A stretch of DNA of 16,769 nt, taken from NCBI GenBank assembly GCA_964519805.1, contig CAZFKN010000071.1, forward strand, positions 1-16,769, written 5' to 3'. The translations under genes were made by a program, and so were the position numbers. Position 1 is the stretch's first letter. Each line of letters opens with the position of its first letter. This document shows, piece by piece, positions 7,860 through 15,070 of this stretch. The notes under the pieces are model-generated. The model was given only the letters and a program-made list of their open reading frames with translations. It did no database searches and was not told the DNA's origin. This stretch comes from DASQPE01 sp964519805. Its GTDB lineage: Bacteria > Gemmatimonadota > Gemmatimonadetes > Gemmatimonadales > GWC2-71-9.

Positions 7860-7999
7860 CGCCGCCGTAACGCCACCCAGCCGCGACTCGTTCCCGCCGG
7901 CCTGCGGTTCGTTCCGCCAGGCCGGCGTTCCGTTCCAATCCCGTTCTGCCGCAGCAGCCCGTTCTCTATCCTCGCGTATGCTCTGGGGGCCGCGTTGCG
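7860..7999. other. Intergenic region upstream of the regulator: hairpin, GTTCC repeats, promoter-like element
   Basis: 140 bases without a convincing gene. GTTCC recurs at 7890, 7911 and 7932, exactly 21 bases apart, with further CGTTC words at 7942 and 7960. A strong hairpin occupies 7896-7926. TATGCT at 7977-7982 resembles a -10 box, but no matching -35 was found. Together this is likely the end of the peptidase transcript and the control region of the downstream regulator. Confidence 0.5.
7896..7926 (+). terminator. GC-rich hairpin after the peptidase gene
   Basis: GCCGGCCTGCGG (7896-7907) pairs with CCGCCAGGCCGGC (7914-7926), 12 pairs with one bulged C and a 6-base loop TTCGTT, starting 36 bases after the peptidase stop. 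No T run follows, so it is a weak intrinsic terminator at best; it may instead stabilise the 3' end. Confidence 0.45.
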
Positions 8000-8656
8000 G
8001 TGTGTCGGCTCCGCCACGGAGGCGTTACGCGAATCCTGATCATCGACGATGACCGGCAGTCGCCCCGCGACCCGGGGACGACGAGAGCGGGCGCCAGCGC
8101 CGCGGACAGCCGGGCGCTGGTCGGCGGCTACGGCGCCGGCAGCCCCTCCCCGGGTGACCGCGGTGAATCGGTGGTCCGCGAGTTCAGTGTGCCCACCCCG
8201 ATCCCCGGCATGATCCCGCCGCTCGACCTCATGCAGGAAGGCGGATCATCGGTTCCGGCCGACCCCGTGACCGTGCGCGATCTGGTGGCCCGGGTGCAGG
8301 AGCTGCTCGCCGATACTCGGCGTCGGACCAGAGAGGTCGAGGCGCCGTTTCCGGGCGCCACGATGACGGTGGGCGATTTCGTACTCGACCTGCCGGCGCA
8401 GGCGGTGCGACGCGCGGGCCGGGCGGTTCGGGTGACGCAGACCGAATTTCGGTTGCTCTTCGCGCTGGTGCGTCGGCGGGGTGCCGTCGCGTCCCGCGAC
8501 GAGCTCCTGCGCGAGGTGTGGGACCACGATGCGTCGATCACGGCGCGGGTGGTGGACACGCACGTCGCGCGCCTTCGCCGCAAGCTGGAGGACGACCCCA
8601 GACAACCTCGTCACATCCTCACGGCTCTCGCCGCCGGGTACCGCTTCCGGGCCTGA
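8000..8656 (+). CDS. OmpR-type winged-helix regulator with an eroded receiver domain
   Basis: 218 residues from GTG 8000, or 209 from an ACG at 8027. The C-terminal Trans_reg_C domain (about 122-216) looks intact: TQTEFRLLFALVRRRG, DELLREVW, recognition helix VVDTHVARLRRKL (184-196) and the closing AAGYRFRA wing. The N-terminus begins as a receiver (RILIIDDDR, acidic pocket present) and ends as one (VRDLVARVQELLA, the last helix). The middle is scrambled and about 20 residues short: no phospho-acceptor Asp on strand 3, no T/S, and the usual Lys-Pro before the last helix reads Asp-Pro. It is probably phosphorylation-independent or a decaying gene. It lies 117 bases before susC on the same strand and could control it. 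A paralogous start appears at the right edge of the window. Confidence 0.72.
   Translation: MCRLRHGGVTRILIIDDDRQSPRDPGTTRAGASAADSRALVGGYGAGSPSPGDRGESVVREFSVPTPIPGMIPPLDLMQEGGSSVPADPVTVRDLVARVQELLADTRRRTREVEAPFPGATMTVGDFVLDLPAQAVRRAGRAVRVTQTEFRLLFALVRRRGAVASRDELLREVWDHDASITARVVDTHVARLRRKLEDDPRQPRHILTALAAGYRFRA
8018..8022 (+). promoter_or_regulatory. Shine-Dalgarno site pointing to an ACG initiator
   Basis: GGAGG lies just before ACG 8027, which opens TRILIIDDD. GGAG-N5-ACG recurs exactly at 16709-16720. The in-frame GTG at 8000 has no clear site of its own. Confidence 0.4.
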
Positions 8657-8673
8657 CCGCGCCACCGGCGCGG
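8657..8673 (+). other. Hairpin directly after the regulator stop
   Basis: CCGCGCC (8657-8663) and GGCGCGG (8667-8673) are perfect inverted repeats around a 3-base loop ACC, beginning at the base after the TGA stop. Confidence 0.5.
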
Positions 8674-8690
8674 GCGATCCGTGACGGGCC

Positions 8691-8714
8691 GCCGGGGAGC
8701 CCTCAATCCCCGGC
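8691..8714 (+). terminator. Perfect 8-bp hairpin between regulator and susC
   Basis: GCCGGGGA (8691-8698) and TCCCCGGC (8707-8714) pair perfectly around an 8-base loop. There is no following T run. It lies 60 bases before the susC start, so it could end regulator transcripts or shape the susC leader. Confidence 0.45.
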
Positions 8715-8773
8715 ACACGCATCACGCAGCCGTACCACTACGTCGTTTCAGCTTCCCCCTATCGGAGGTGCCT

Positions 8774-11700
8774 ATGAGCATCGAAGGGTTCGGCAGGATG
8801 CCTCGGACTCTGCGACTGTGGGCCCGGTCCAGGCTTTGGATGGCGCTGCTCGCGCTCGTCCCGGCCGGCCTGGCGGCACAGCAGCCGGTCACACTGAGCG
8901 GCAGAGTCACCAACGCCGCCGGCGCCCCGCTCTCCGGAGCGCAGGTGACGATCGATCAGCTCGGCGCCGGCGCGACCACGCGCGGCGACGGCGGCTACAC
9001 CATCCTCGTACCGGCGGCGCGGGTGCCGTCGGGCACGGTCGCCGTGACCGCCCGGCTGATCGGCTACAAGGCGAATACCGCGCAGGTCAGCTTCGGTGCC
9101 GGCCCGATCCAGCAGGACTTCACGCTGGCCGACAACCCGCTGCAGCTGGGCGAGGTGGTCGTGACCGGCGCCGGCACGTCGTCTGAAGTCGAGAAGCTCG
9201 GCACCGTGCGGAACTTCGTCGACTCGACGGCGATCGTGAACTCGAACGAGTCGAACATCGTGAACGCCCTGGCGGCCAAGGCGCCGAACGTGAGCATCAC
9301 GTCCAGCGCGGGCGACCCGGGGGCTTCGGCGTACATCCAGATTCGCGGCATCACCAGCGTCGAATCGTCGGATGGCCAGCCGCTGTTCGTCGTGGACGGC
9401 GTGCCAGTGGACAATGTCACCCAGTACAATCTCGCGACGCAGCAACCCCTGAACGGCGGCACCATCTTCCCCCCCAACCCCCTGATCTCCCTCAACCCCG
9501 ACGACATCGAAAACATCGAGATCCTGAAGGGCGCCAGCTCCGGCGCCATCTACGGGTCGCGGGCGGGGCAGGGCGTCATCCTGATCACGACGAAGAAGGG
9601 CCGGCCGGGTCAGACCAAGTACTCGCTGCGCAGCACGCTGTCGCTGAACGAGCACACCCAGCTGCCCGCGCTGCAGACCGAGTACGGCCAGGGTTCGGCC
9701 GGTGTCGCCGAGACGTGCGTTCCCAGCACGGATCCGGCGTTGATCGGTTGCCGTCCGCAGGTTTCGACCGCCAGCTACGGGCCGAAGCTCGCAACCGGCA
9801 CCCCGGTGTACGATCACGGGAGCGAGGTCTTCCAGCAGGGCTACACCACCGACAACACGCTCAATATCTCCGGTGGCAGCGATCGCACCCAATTCTTCCT
9901 GTCGGGCGGGTACAACTACGATCGTGGCATCATCACCGGCACCAACAGCCACTACCGCCGGATCTCGGTTCGCTTCAACGGGGAGCAGCGGATCACCGAC
10001 CAGCTGAAGGTCGGCGCGAACGTGAACTACAGCAACGGGTACGGCGGCTTCGTCCAGAGCCGCAACGACACCGGCGGCATCATGATCGGTGCGCTGCGGA
10101 CGCCGCCCGAGTTCAACAACCTGCCGTTCGTCGACCCGATCTTCAACCAGCAGCGGAGCTACCGGTTCCCGAATCCCGGACCGGGCACCGACTTCATCAA
10201 TCGGGGTTACGACAACCCGTTGTGGGTGGCCAATGAAGAGCCCGCGACGTCGAATGTGTCTCGCACGTTCGGGGGCATCAACGCGGAATGGGCGCCCGCA
10301 TCGTGGCTCAAGTTCAACGAATCCCTCGGGCTCGACTACTCGAACGACGAACGGTTCGAGGGCTGGGCGGTTGGCAATAGCGAAACCAACGTCGTGGGCG
10401 TGACCCACGTCGGCGGCGTGACCGCCGGCTACATCCGGAACCAACAGCTCGACAACAACCTGACGGCGACGTTGTCCTACAGCGCGTCCGAGAGCTGGAA
10501 GGGCACCTTCACCGTCGGCCAAAACCTCAACTCGCAGAGCCTGCAGTCCCGGCAGCCCTTGGGAACGCAGCTCATCGCGCCGCAGCCGTTCAACCTGGGG
10601 AACGTCTCCGGGATCCAGCAGCCCTTGCTGGACTTCCTGCAGAAGACGCACCTCGAGTCGTATTTCGCGCAGGCCACCGCCGACATCGGGCAGCAGTTCT
10701 ATCTGACCGCGGCGGTCCGGAATGACGGTGTCTCGTCATTCGACGCGACCAACCAACGCGCCTGGTTCCCCAAGGCCAGCGCCGCCTGGGTCTTCTACCG
10801 TCAGCAGGGCCAGGGCGGCTTCCTCACCTATGGCAAGCTGCGGACGGCGTACGGGCAGAGCGGCACCCAGCCGACGCCCTACCTCCTGTCCAGCATCTTC
10901 GCTCCGTCCGCGGTCACCGACGGCGGGTGGGGCCCCGCGTCGTCGACGGCCATCAACGGCGTCGGCGGTCTGATCAGCGGGTTCAACGCGCCGGCGACGA
11001 TTCTGAAGCCGGAGCGGGTGAAGGAGTTCGAGGCGGGCGTCGACCTGGGCCTGGTAGGCGACAAGGCTGACCTCAGCGTCACGCACTATCGCCAGAACTC
11101 CGCCGACGTGATCCTCAACGTTCCCGTGCCCACCAGCACCGGCTACGTGCAGCAGCCGCAGAACGCCGCGCAGCTCCAGAACCGCGGCTGGGAAGTGTCG
11201 CTCAATCTGCGTCCGGTGACCACGACAGGCTTCGCGTGGGACGTCGGGCTCCAGTGGGCGCGTAACCGCGGGACCGTTCCCGTCGGCGGCCTCCCCGCCG
11301 GTCTGCAGTTCGCCGCGTTCCCCTTCAGCGGCGGCGGCAACGGCGCGGGTCTCCACACCGGCGGGTCCATCATGGTCGGCCAGCCCATCGGCGTGTACCT
11401 CGGCACCGACTACGTGCGCTGTGGTCGGGGCTTGATCGTCGGCGGCGTTGATATCGACCACACGGCTGTTGCCGGCGGGGGCTGCGGCGCGTCGTTCACG
11501 CCGGGCGCCCTGTTCATCGACAACACCGGCTATCCGCAACTCGACAACGCGTCGAGCTCGTACGTACTCGGCGATCCGAACCCGGATTGGACCGGTTCCG
11601 TTCGGACCAACTTCCGCTTCGGGAGGATCACCGTCGGCGGGCTGCTCGACATCCGTCACGGTGGCATCGCGTACAACGGAACCAAGGGCGCGTTGAATCA

Positions 11701-12145
11701 GTTCGGCACGGGGCTCAACACCGCCCAGGGCCGCGACGGCGGGCCCGTGATTTTCGGCACGAACTATCAGGTGAACACCATCGCCAACGACGCCGTGGCA
11801 GGTCCCGGCGCCGGGATGTCCGTCCCGCTCAATCAGTCCTGGTTCCAGGGTGGCGCCAGCGTCTTCAACGGGCCGGACGTCGCGTTCCTGGAGGATGGTG
11901 GCTGGGTGAAGATCCGCGAGATCTCGATCGGCTACACCCTCAACCAACCGTGGATCACCCGCGCGCTCGGCTTCAGCAGCATCGAGATGCGGCTCGCGGG
12001 ACGCAATCTGGTCAGCTGGAACAACTACGACGGCGTGGACCCGGAGACGTCGCTCCTCGGAGCCGGCTCCCCCGTCCGGGGCCTGAACTACTTCAACACG
12101 CCTCAGGCACGGTCGTGGGTCTTCTCGCTCACGTTCAACCGCTGA
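8774..12145 (+). CDS. SusC/RagA-type TonB-dependent outer-membrane receptor
   Basis: 1123-residue outer-membrane transporter that, with its SusD partner, takes up an oligomeric nutrient using TonB energy; the substrate cannot be read from sequence. Seen: signal peptide (hydrophobic LWMALLALVPAGLAA, cut near residue 35), a carboxypeptidase-regulatory-like beta-sandwich (about 38-118: VTLSGRVTNAAGAPLSGAQV, GYTILVPA), a possible TonB box region (LGEVVVTGA, about 125-133), then the plug domain with IQIRGITS, PLFVVDGVPVDN and EILKGASSGAIYGSRAGQ, and a long barrel ending in Phe-Asn-Arg. ATG 8774 has GGAGG 5 bases upstream; the frame is open from 8681 but earlier starts lack a site. Followed after 29 bases by the susD-like gene. 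Confidence 0.94.
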   Translation: MSIEGFGRMPRTLRLWARSRLWMALLALVPAGLAAQQPVTLSGRVTNAAGAPLSGAQVTIDQLGAGATTRGDGGYTILVPAARVPSGTVAVTARLIGYKANTAQVSFGAGPIQQDFTLADNPLQLGEVVVTGAGTSSEVEKLGTVRNFVDSTAIVNSNESNIVNALAAKAPNVSITSSAGDPGASAYIQIRGITSVESSDGQPLFVVDGVPVDNVTQYNLATQQPLNGGTIFPPNPLISLNPDDIENIEILKGASSGAIYGSRAGQGVILITTKKGRPGQTKYSLRSTLSLNEHTQLPALQTEYGQGSAGVAETCVPSTDPALIGCRPQVSTASYGPKLATGTPVYDHGSEVFQQGYTTDNTLNISGGSDRTQFFLSGGYNYDRGIITGTNSHYRRISVRFNGEQRITDQLKVGANVNYSNGYGGFVQSRNDTGGIMIGALRTPPEFNNLPFVDPIFNQQRSYRFPNPGPGTDFINRGYDNPLWVANEEPATSNVSRTFGGINAEWAPASWLKFNESLGLDYSNDERFEGWAVGNSETNVVGVTHVGGVTAGYIRNQQLDNNLTATLSYSASESWKGTFTVGQNLNSQSLQSRQPLGTQLIAPQPFNLGNVSGIQQPLLDFLQKTHLESYFAQATADIGQQFYLTAAVRNDGVSSFDATNQRAWFPKASAAWVFYRQQGQGGFLTYGKLRTAYGQSGTQPTPYLLSSIFAPSAVTDGGWGPASSTAINGVGGLISGFNAPATILKPERVKEFEAGVDLGLVGDKADLSVTHYRQNSADVILNVPVPTSTGYVQQPQNAAQLQNRGWEVSLNLRPVTTTGFAWDVGLQWARNRGTVPVGGLPAGLQFAAFPFSGGGNGAGLHTGGSIMVGQPIGVYLGTDYVRCGRGLIVGGVDIDHTAVAGGGCGASFTPGALFIDNTGYPQLDNASSSYVLGDPNPDWTGSVRTNFRFGRITVGGLLDIRHGGIAYNGTKGALNQFGTGLNTAQGRDGGPVIFGTNYQVNTIANDAVAGPGAGMSVPLNQSWFQGGASVFNGPDVAFLEDGGWVKIREISIGYTLNQPWITRALGFSSIEMRLAGRNLVSWNNYDGVDPETSLLGAGSPVRGLNYFNTPQARSWVFSLTFNR

Positions 12146-12147
12146 TG

Positions 12148-12158
12148 CCGGCGCTCAC
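12148..12158 (+). repeat. 11-base motif CCGGCGCTCAC, copy 1
   Basis: Lies in the 29-base gap between susC and susD, just before the AGGAG ribosome-binding site of susD. An identical copy precedes the small lipoprotein gene (13810-13820). Confidence 0.7.
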
Positions 12159-12174
12159 CAGGAGACAAAGGACT

Positions 12175-13764
12175 ATGCGACCCCTCTTCAGGGTGATGCT
12201 GGGCCTGGGCCTCGCGCTGGGCGCGGCCGGCTGCAGCGACTACCTCTCGGGGCCGGGCGTGAGCCAGGACCCCAACAACATCGTCACCCTCACCAAGGCC
12301 GGCCCGCTGTACATCGGAATTCAGGCGGCGCAGCCAGTGCAGTTCGAAGGGCAGATCGCCCGCGACATCGCGTTGTACCTGCAGCAGGTCGCAGGGATCG
12401 CCCGGCAGCAACAAGGCTTCGATTTGTATCTGAGCGGGCCTTCCGACGTGGATACGTACTTTGGCGCGGTCTATGGCGCGAGCAACCTGATCACCGGTGG
12501 CGGCGCGCTGCTCGACATCCACAAGATGCAGCAGATCGCCCGGAAGGTGAACGATTCGCTCTACATCGGTGTCGGCAAAGTCTACGAGGCCTTGGTCATG
12601 TCGTTCGCCGCCGACGTGTGGGGCGACATCCCGTACCGCCAGGCCGCCGACTCCACGATCCTGCAACCCAAGTTCGATCCGCAGCTCCAGGTGTACGCGG
12701 ACCTGCAGGCCCAGCTCGACTCGGCGATCAACGTTTTCCTCGCCGCGACGGGTCCGACGAACGCCGGTGGCTCGGACGGCAGCGAGGTCATCTACGCCGG
12801 ACTGAGCGCAGACCAGCTGCGAGCGGTGTACACCCAGGTGGCGCACTCGCTCAAGGCGCGGTTGTACATGCACGTCGCCGCGACGGATGCGTCGGCCTAC
12901 GCGAAAGCGCTGGCCGAGGCGCAGCTGGGTATCAGCACGCCGGCGAATGACTTTCTCTGGTTCCACGATGCCACGCCATCGGGCAACAACATCTGGTGGC
13001 AGTTCAACGTGACCCGGTCCAGCGACATCGGCCCCGGCGCTGCCGTGATCGAGATCCTGAAACGTCGCATCAATGCGGGAGTCGAGGACAGCTCTCGACT
13101 CAAGTTCTACTTCACGAAAACGAGCGATGGCGGGTACTTCGGCTATCGTCCGGGAGGAGCGACGAACGTCCAAACCACCGGGGGGATTTACAACGGCAAC
13201 GGCTCCGCCACGGCCAAGTACTCGGCGTTCAACGCGTTCATCGACGGCGCTACGCCGCCGGGCGATTTCCGGCAGCCGGTGATCACCTACTCCGAGACGC
13301 AACTGATCGCGGCCGAGGCGGCGTTTCGAACCGGTGGCACGGCGGCAGCCCAGCCGTTCCTCGATGCGGCCCGGACCAATCGTGCCTACGGAGCGACCGG
13401 CGGTTCGGCGGTCACGTTCCCCGCGTTGCCCAATGTGAACGCGCCGAACGCCCTCCCGGCCACCCTCCAGAACATCATGGAGGAGAAGTACGTCTCGTTG
13501 TATCTCAACCCGGAGGTGTGGAGCGACTGGAAGCGCACCTGCTTGCCGTCGCTCGCGACAGCACCGCCTCCGGGAGGCACGCTACCGCAGAACTTCTCGA
13601 TCGCGGCCCGCCTGCCGTATGGGCAGACCGAGGCCAACGCGAATCCGAACACACCGACGACGAGCTCGGCTGGGGTCGCCATTACGTCGACCAGCATCAA
13701 TCCCAACCAGCCGACGGCATGTCCGCCGCTGAACTACACCACCTCGTCGCCGTTGGGCAACTGA
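12175..13764 (+). CDS. SusD/RagB-like outer-membrane lipoprotein
   Basis: 529-residue surface lipoprotein that forms the lid of the SusC channel and captures substrate. Seen: lipoprotein signal with lipobox GAAGC at Cys20; SusD-fold features including DVWGDIPYRQA at about 146-156, YADLQAQLDSAI, LKARLYMHVA, SETQLIAAEAAFR and the terminal EEKYVSLYLNPEVWSDWKRT, the family's hallmark near the C-terminus, best matching the SusD-like_2 type. ATG 12175 has AGGAG 8-12 bases upstream and precedes a proper signal peptide, although the frame is open far upstream within susC. Length is normal. The C-terminal part is rich in Asn, Thr and Pro. It belongs to one operon with susC. Confidence 0.92.
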   Translation: MRPLFRVMLGLGLALGAAGCSDYLSGPGVSQDPNNIVTLTKAGPLYIGIQAAQPVQFEGQIARDIALYLQQVAGIARQQQGFDLYLSGPSDVDTYFGAVYGASNLITGGGALLDIHKMQQIARKVNDSLYIGVGKVYEALVMSFAADVWGDIPYRQAADSTILQPKFDPQLQVYADLQAQLDSAINVFLAATGPTNAGGSDGSEVIYAGLSADQLRAVYTQVAHSLKARLYMHVAATDASAYAKALAEAQLGISTPANDFLWFHDATPSGNNIWWQFNVTRSSDIGPGAAVIEILKRRINAGVEDSSRLKFYFTKTSDGGYFGYRPGGATNVQTTGGIYNGNGSATAKYSAFNAFIDGATPPGDFRQPVITYSETQLIAAEAAFRTGGTAAAQPFLDAARTNRAYGATGGSAVTFPALPNVNAPNALPATLQNIMEEKYVSLYLNPEVWSDWKRTCLPSLATAPPPGGTLPQNFSIAARLPYGQTEANANPNTPTTSSAGVAITSTSINPNQPTACPPLNYTTSSPLGN

Positions 13765-13786
13765 GTTCGCAGGTGAACGCATGACC

Positions 13787-13820
13787 GTGGGCGCCGATCC
13801 CGCGAGGGGCCGGCGCTCAC
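13787..13820 (+). other. Strong hairpin with GNRA-type loop between susD and the lipoprotein gene
   Basis: GTGGGCGCCG (13787-13796) pairs with CGGCGCTCAC (13811-13820) with one G-U pair. Inside, CCC and GGG (13799-13808) close a GCGA tetraloop of GNRA type. No T run follows, so it looks more like an RNA-processing or attenuation element than a terminator. Confidence 0.5.
13810..13820 (+). repeat. 11-base motif CCGGCGCTCAC, copy 2
   Basis: Identical to 12148-12158 and again placed shortly before a ribosome-binding site (CGGAGAG, 13828-13835). Here it forms the 3' arm of the intergenic hairpin. Confidence 0.7.
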
Positions 13821-13839
13821 GCACTTTCGGAGAGACTCC

Positions 13840-14292
13840 ATGAGGTCACCATTGACGGTCGGCGCGGCCTGCTGGCTCCTGGCCGGCTGTTACACTTACC
13901 GGCCCATGCCCGCGGTCGACGCCGTGATGCCCGGACCCGGCACCCAGGTCGAAGCTCGACTCACGACGGCCGGCGCAACCGACCTGGCGCAGTGGGTTGG
14001 AGCAGACGTTCTTCTGATCGAGGGGCAAATCGTGTCTGCCGACTCGAGTGGTGTCACGCTCGCCGTCAACCGCGTCGAGACCGCCCGCCACATCGGCAGC
14101 GACTGGAAGGGTGAGCAGGTGGCGCTTCCGCGGGCGGACATCGCGAGTCTGCGCGAACGGAAACTCTCCGTCGGCGCGACCGCGTTGCTCGGCGGGCTTG
14201 CGGGCGGAGGCCTGGCGGCCGCTTTTGCGCTGATCGGCGGAACGGGGAGCGCCTCGGGTATTACCTCACCGGGGTCATCGGGCCACCAATAG
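13840..14292 (+). CDS. Small lipoprotein of unknown function, third gene of the SusCD operon
   Basis: 150 residues. ATG 13840 has GGAGAG about 5 bases upstream. Lipoprotein signal with lipobox LLAGC at Cys17. The mature part opens with YTYRPMPAVDAVMPG and continues with a short beta-rich region (VEARLTTAGATDLAQWVG, VLLIEGQIVSADSSGVTLAV, RADIASLRERKLSV), then a glycine-rich hydrophobic segment (TALLGGLAGGGLAAAFALIGG, about 116-136) that may be a glycine-zipper-like membrane helix, and a Ser/Gly-rich tail. The pattern of a strand domain asking about degree of Val/Leu alternation plus a glycine-rich helix resembles small envelope lipoproteins. I do not recognise a named family. Position after susD, 75 bases on, suggests it works with the SusCD complex. 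Confidence 0.72.
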   Translation: MRSPLTVGAACWLLAGCYTYRPMPAVDAVMPGPGTQVEARLTTAGATDLAQWVGADVLLIEGQIVSADSSGVTLAVNRVETARHIGSDWKGEQVALPRADIASLRERKLSVGATALLGGLAGGGLAAAFALIGGTGSASGITSPGSSGHQ

Positions 14293-14296
14293 GCGG

Positions 14297-15070
14297 CTAC
14301 TTGCCCAATAGCCGGTGCAGGTTCTCCCGGTACCCGCGGGTTGAGGTGAGGCGTGTGCGATCCGCCAGGATCACCACGTGGTCCCCCTGGAACCAGGGCT
14401 GGATCTCCTGAATGCGGTCGATGTTGATGATGGCGGAGCGGCTGATCCGGACGAAGCGAGCCGGGTCCAGCTGCTGCTCCAGGTTCGCCATGCTGCCCCG
14501 CAGCAGGTGCGTCGACTTGCCTACGTGGAGATGAACGTACTTGCCCGCGGCCTCGATCCAGTCGATCGATTCGGTCCGGAGGAAAAAGGCCCGCTCCTGG
14601 TTCCGCACCACCAGCCGCTCGAGGCCCAGCTCACCGCGTTGGCGCTGGTTGAGCTCGTGAAGCAGGGCGAGCATGCGCTGAGCTGAATCGCCGGCCTGCC
14701 CCGCCCCCAACTGAGTTCGGGCGCGGTCGAGCGCGGTCTGCAGACGCCCCTGATCGAACGGCTTGAGCAGGTAGTCCAGGGCGTGAACCTCGAACGCGCG
14801 GACCGCATAGTGGTCGTGCGCGGTGACGAAGACGAACGCCGGCAGGCGCTCGCCGTCGAGCGAACGCACCACGCCGAACCCATCCAGTCCCGGCATCTGA
14901 ATATCGAGGAAGGCGAGGTCCGGCCCGTGCTCCCGGATCGCGTCGAGCGCCTCTTCCCCGCTGCCACACGACGCCACGACCTCCACCTCCGGCTCATCCT
15001 GGAGCATCCGGGTGAGCCGCTGCCTCCCCATTGGCTCGTCGTCTGCCACCAGCACCCTGAGGGCCGTCAC
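14297..15070 (-). CDS. LytTR-family response regulator
   Basis: 257-residue DNA-binding response regulator. Receiver domain about 4-120: acidic pair Asp10-Asp11, phospho-acceptor Asp56 in DLAFLDIQMPGLDG, Thr83 in FVTAHDHYAV and Lys103 in LDYLLKPF, all present. LytTR DNA-binding domain about 150-257: RTESIDWIEAAGKYVHLHV, SMANLEQQL, FVRISRSAIINIDRI and the closing LTSTRGYRENLHRLLG. GTG 15070 overlaps the kinase stop as GTGA, marking translational coupling; the frame is open further upstream but only as a shadow of the kinase gene. Members bind pairs of 9-base direct repeats with 12-base spacers; such repeats lie at 16477-16527 and are the best candidate targets in view. The stop faces the lipoprotein gene's stop across 4 bases. 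Confidence 0.94.
   Translation of the reverse strand: MTALRVLVADDEPMGRQRLTRMLQDEPEVEVVASCGSGEEALDAIREHGPDLAFLDIQMPGLDGFGVVRSLDGERLPAFVFVTAHDHYAVRAFEVHALDYLLKPFDQGRLQTALDRARTQLGAGQAGDSAQRMLALLHELNQRQRGELGLERLVVRNQERAFFLRTESIDWIEAAGKYVHLHVGKSTHLLRGSMANLEQQLDPARFVRISRSAIINIDRIQEIQPWFQGDHVVILADRTRLTSTRGYRENLHRLLGK

Noticed and set aside
8759..10651. 630-codon minus-strand frame opposite susC
   Set aside because: Composition is that of the complement of a GC-rich gene; susC motifs are unambiguous on the plus strand.
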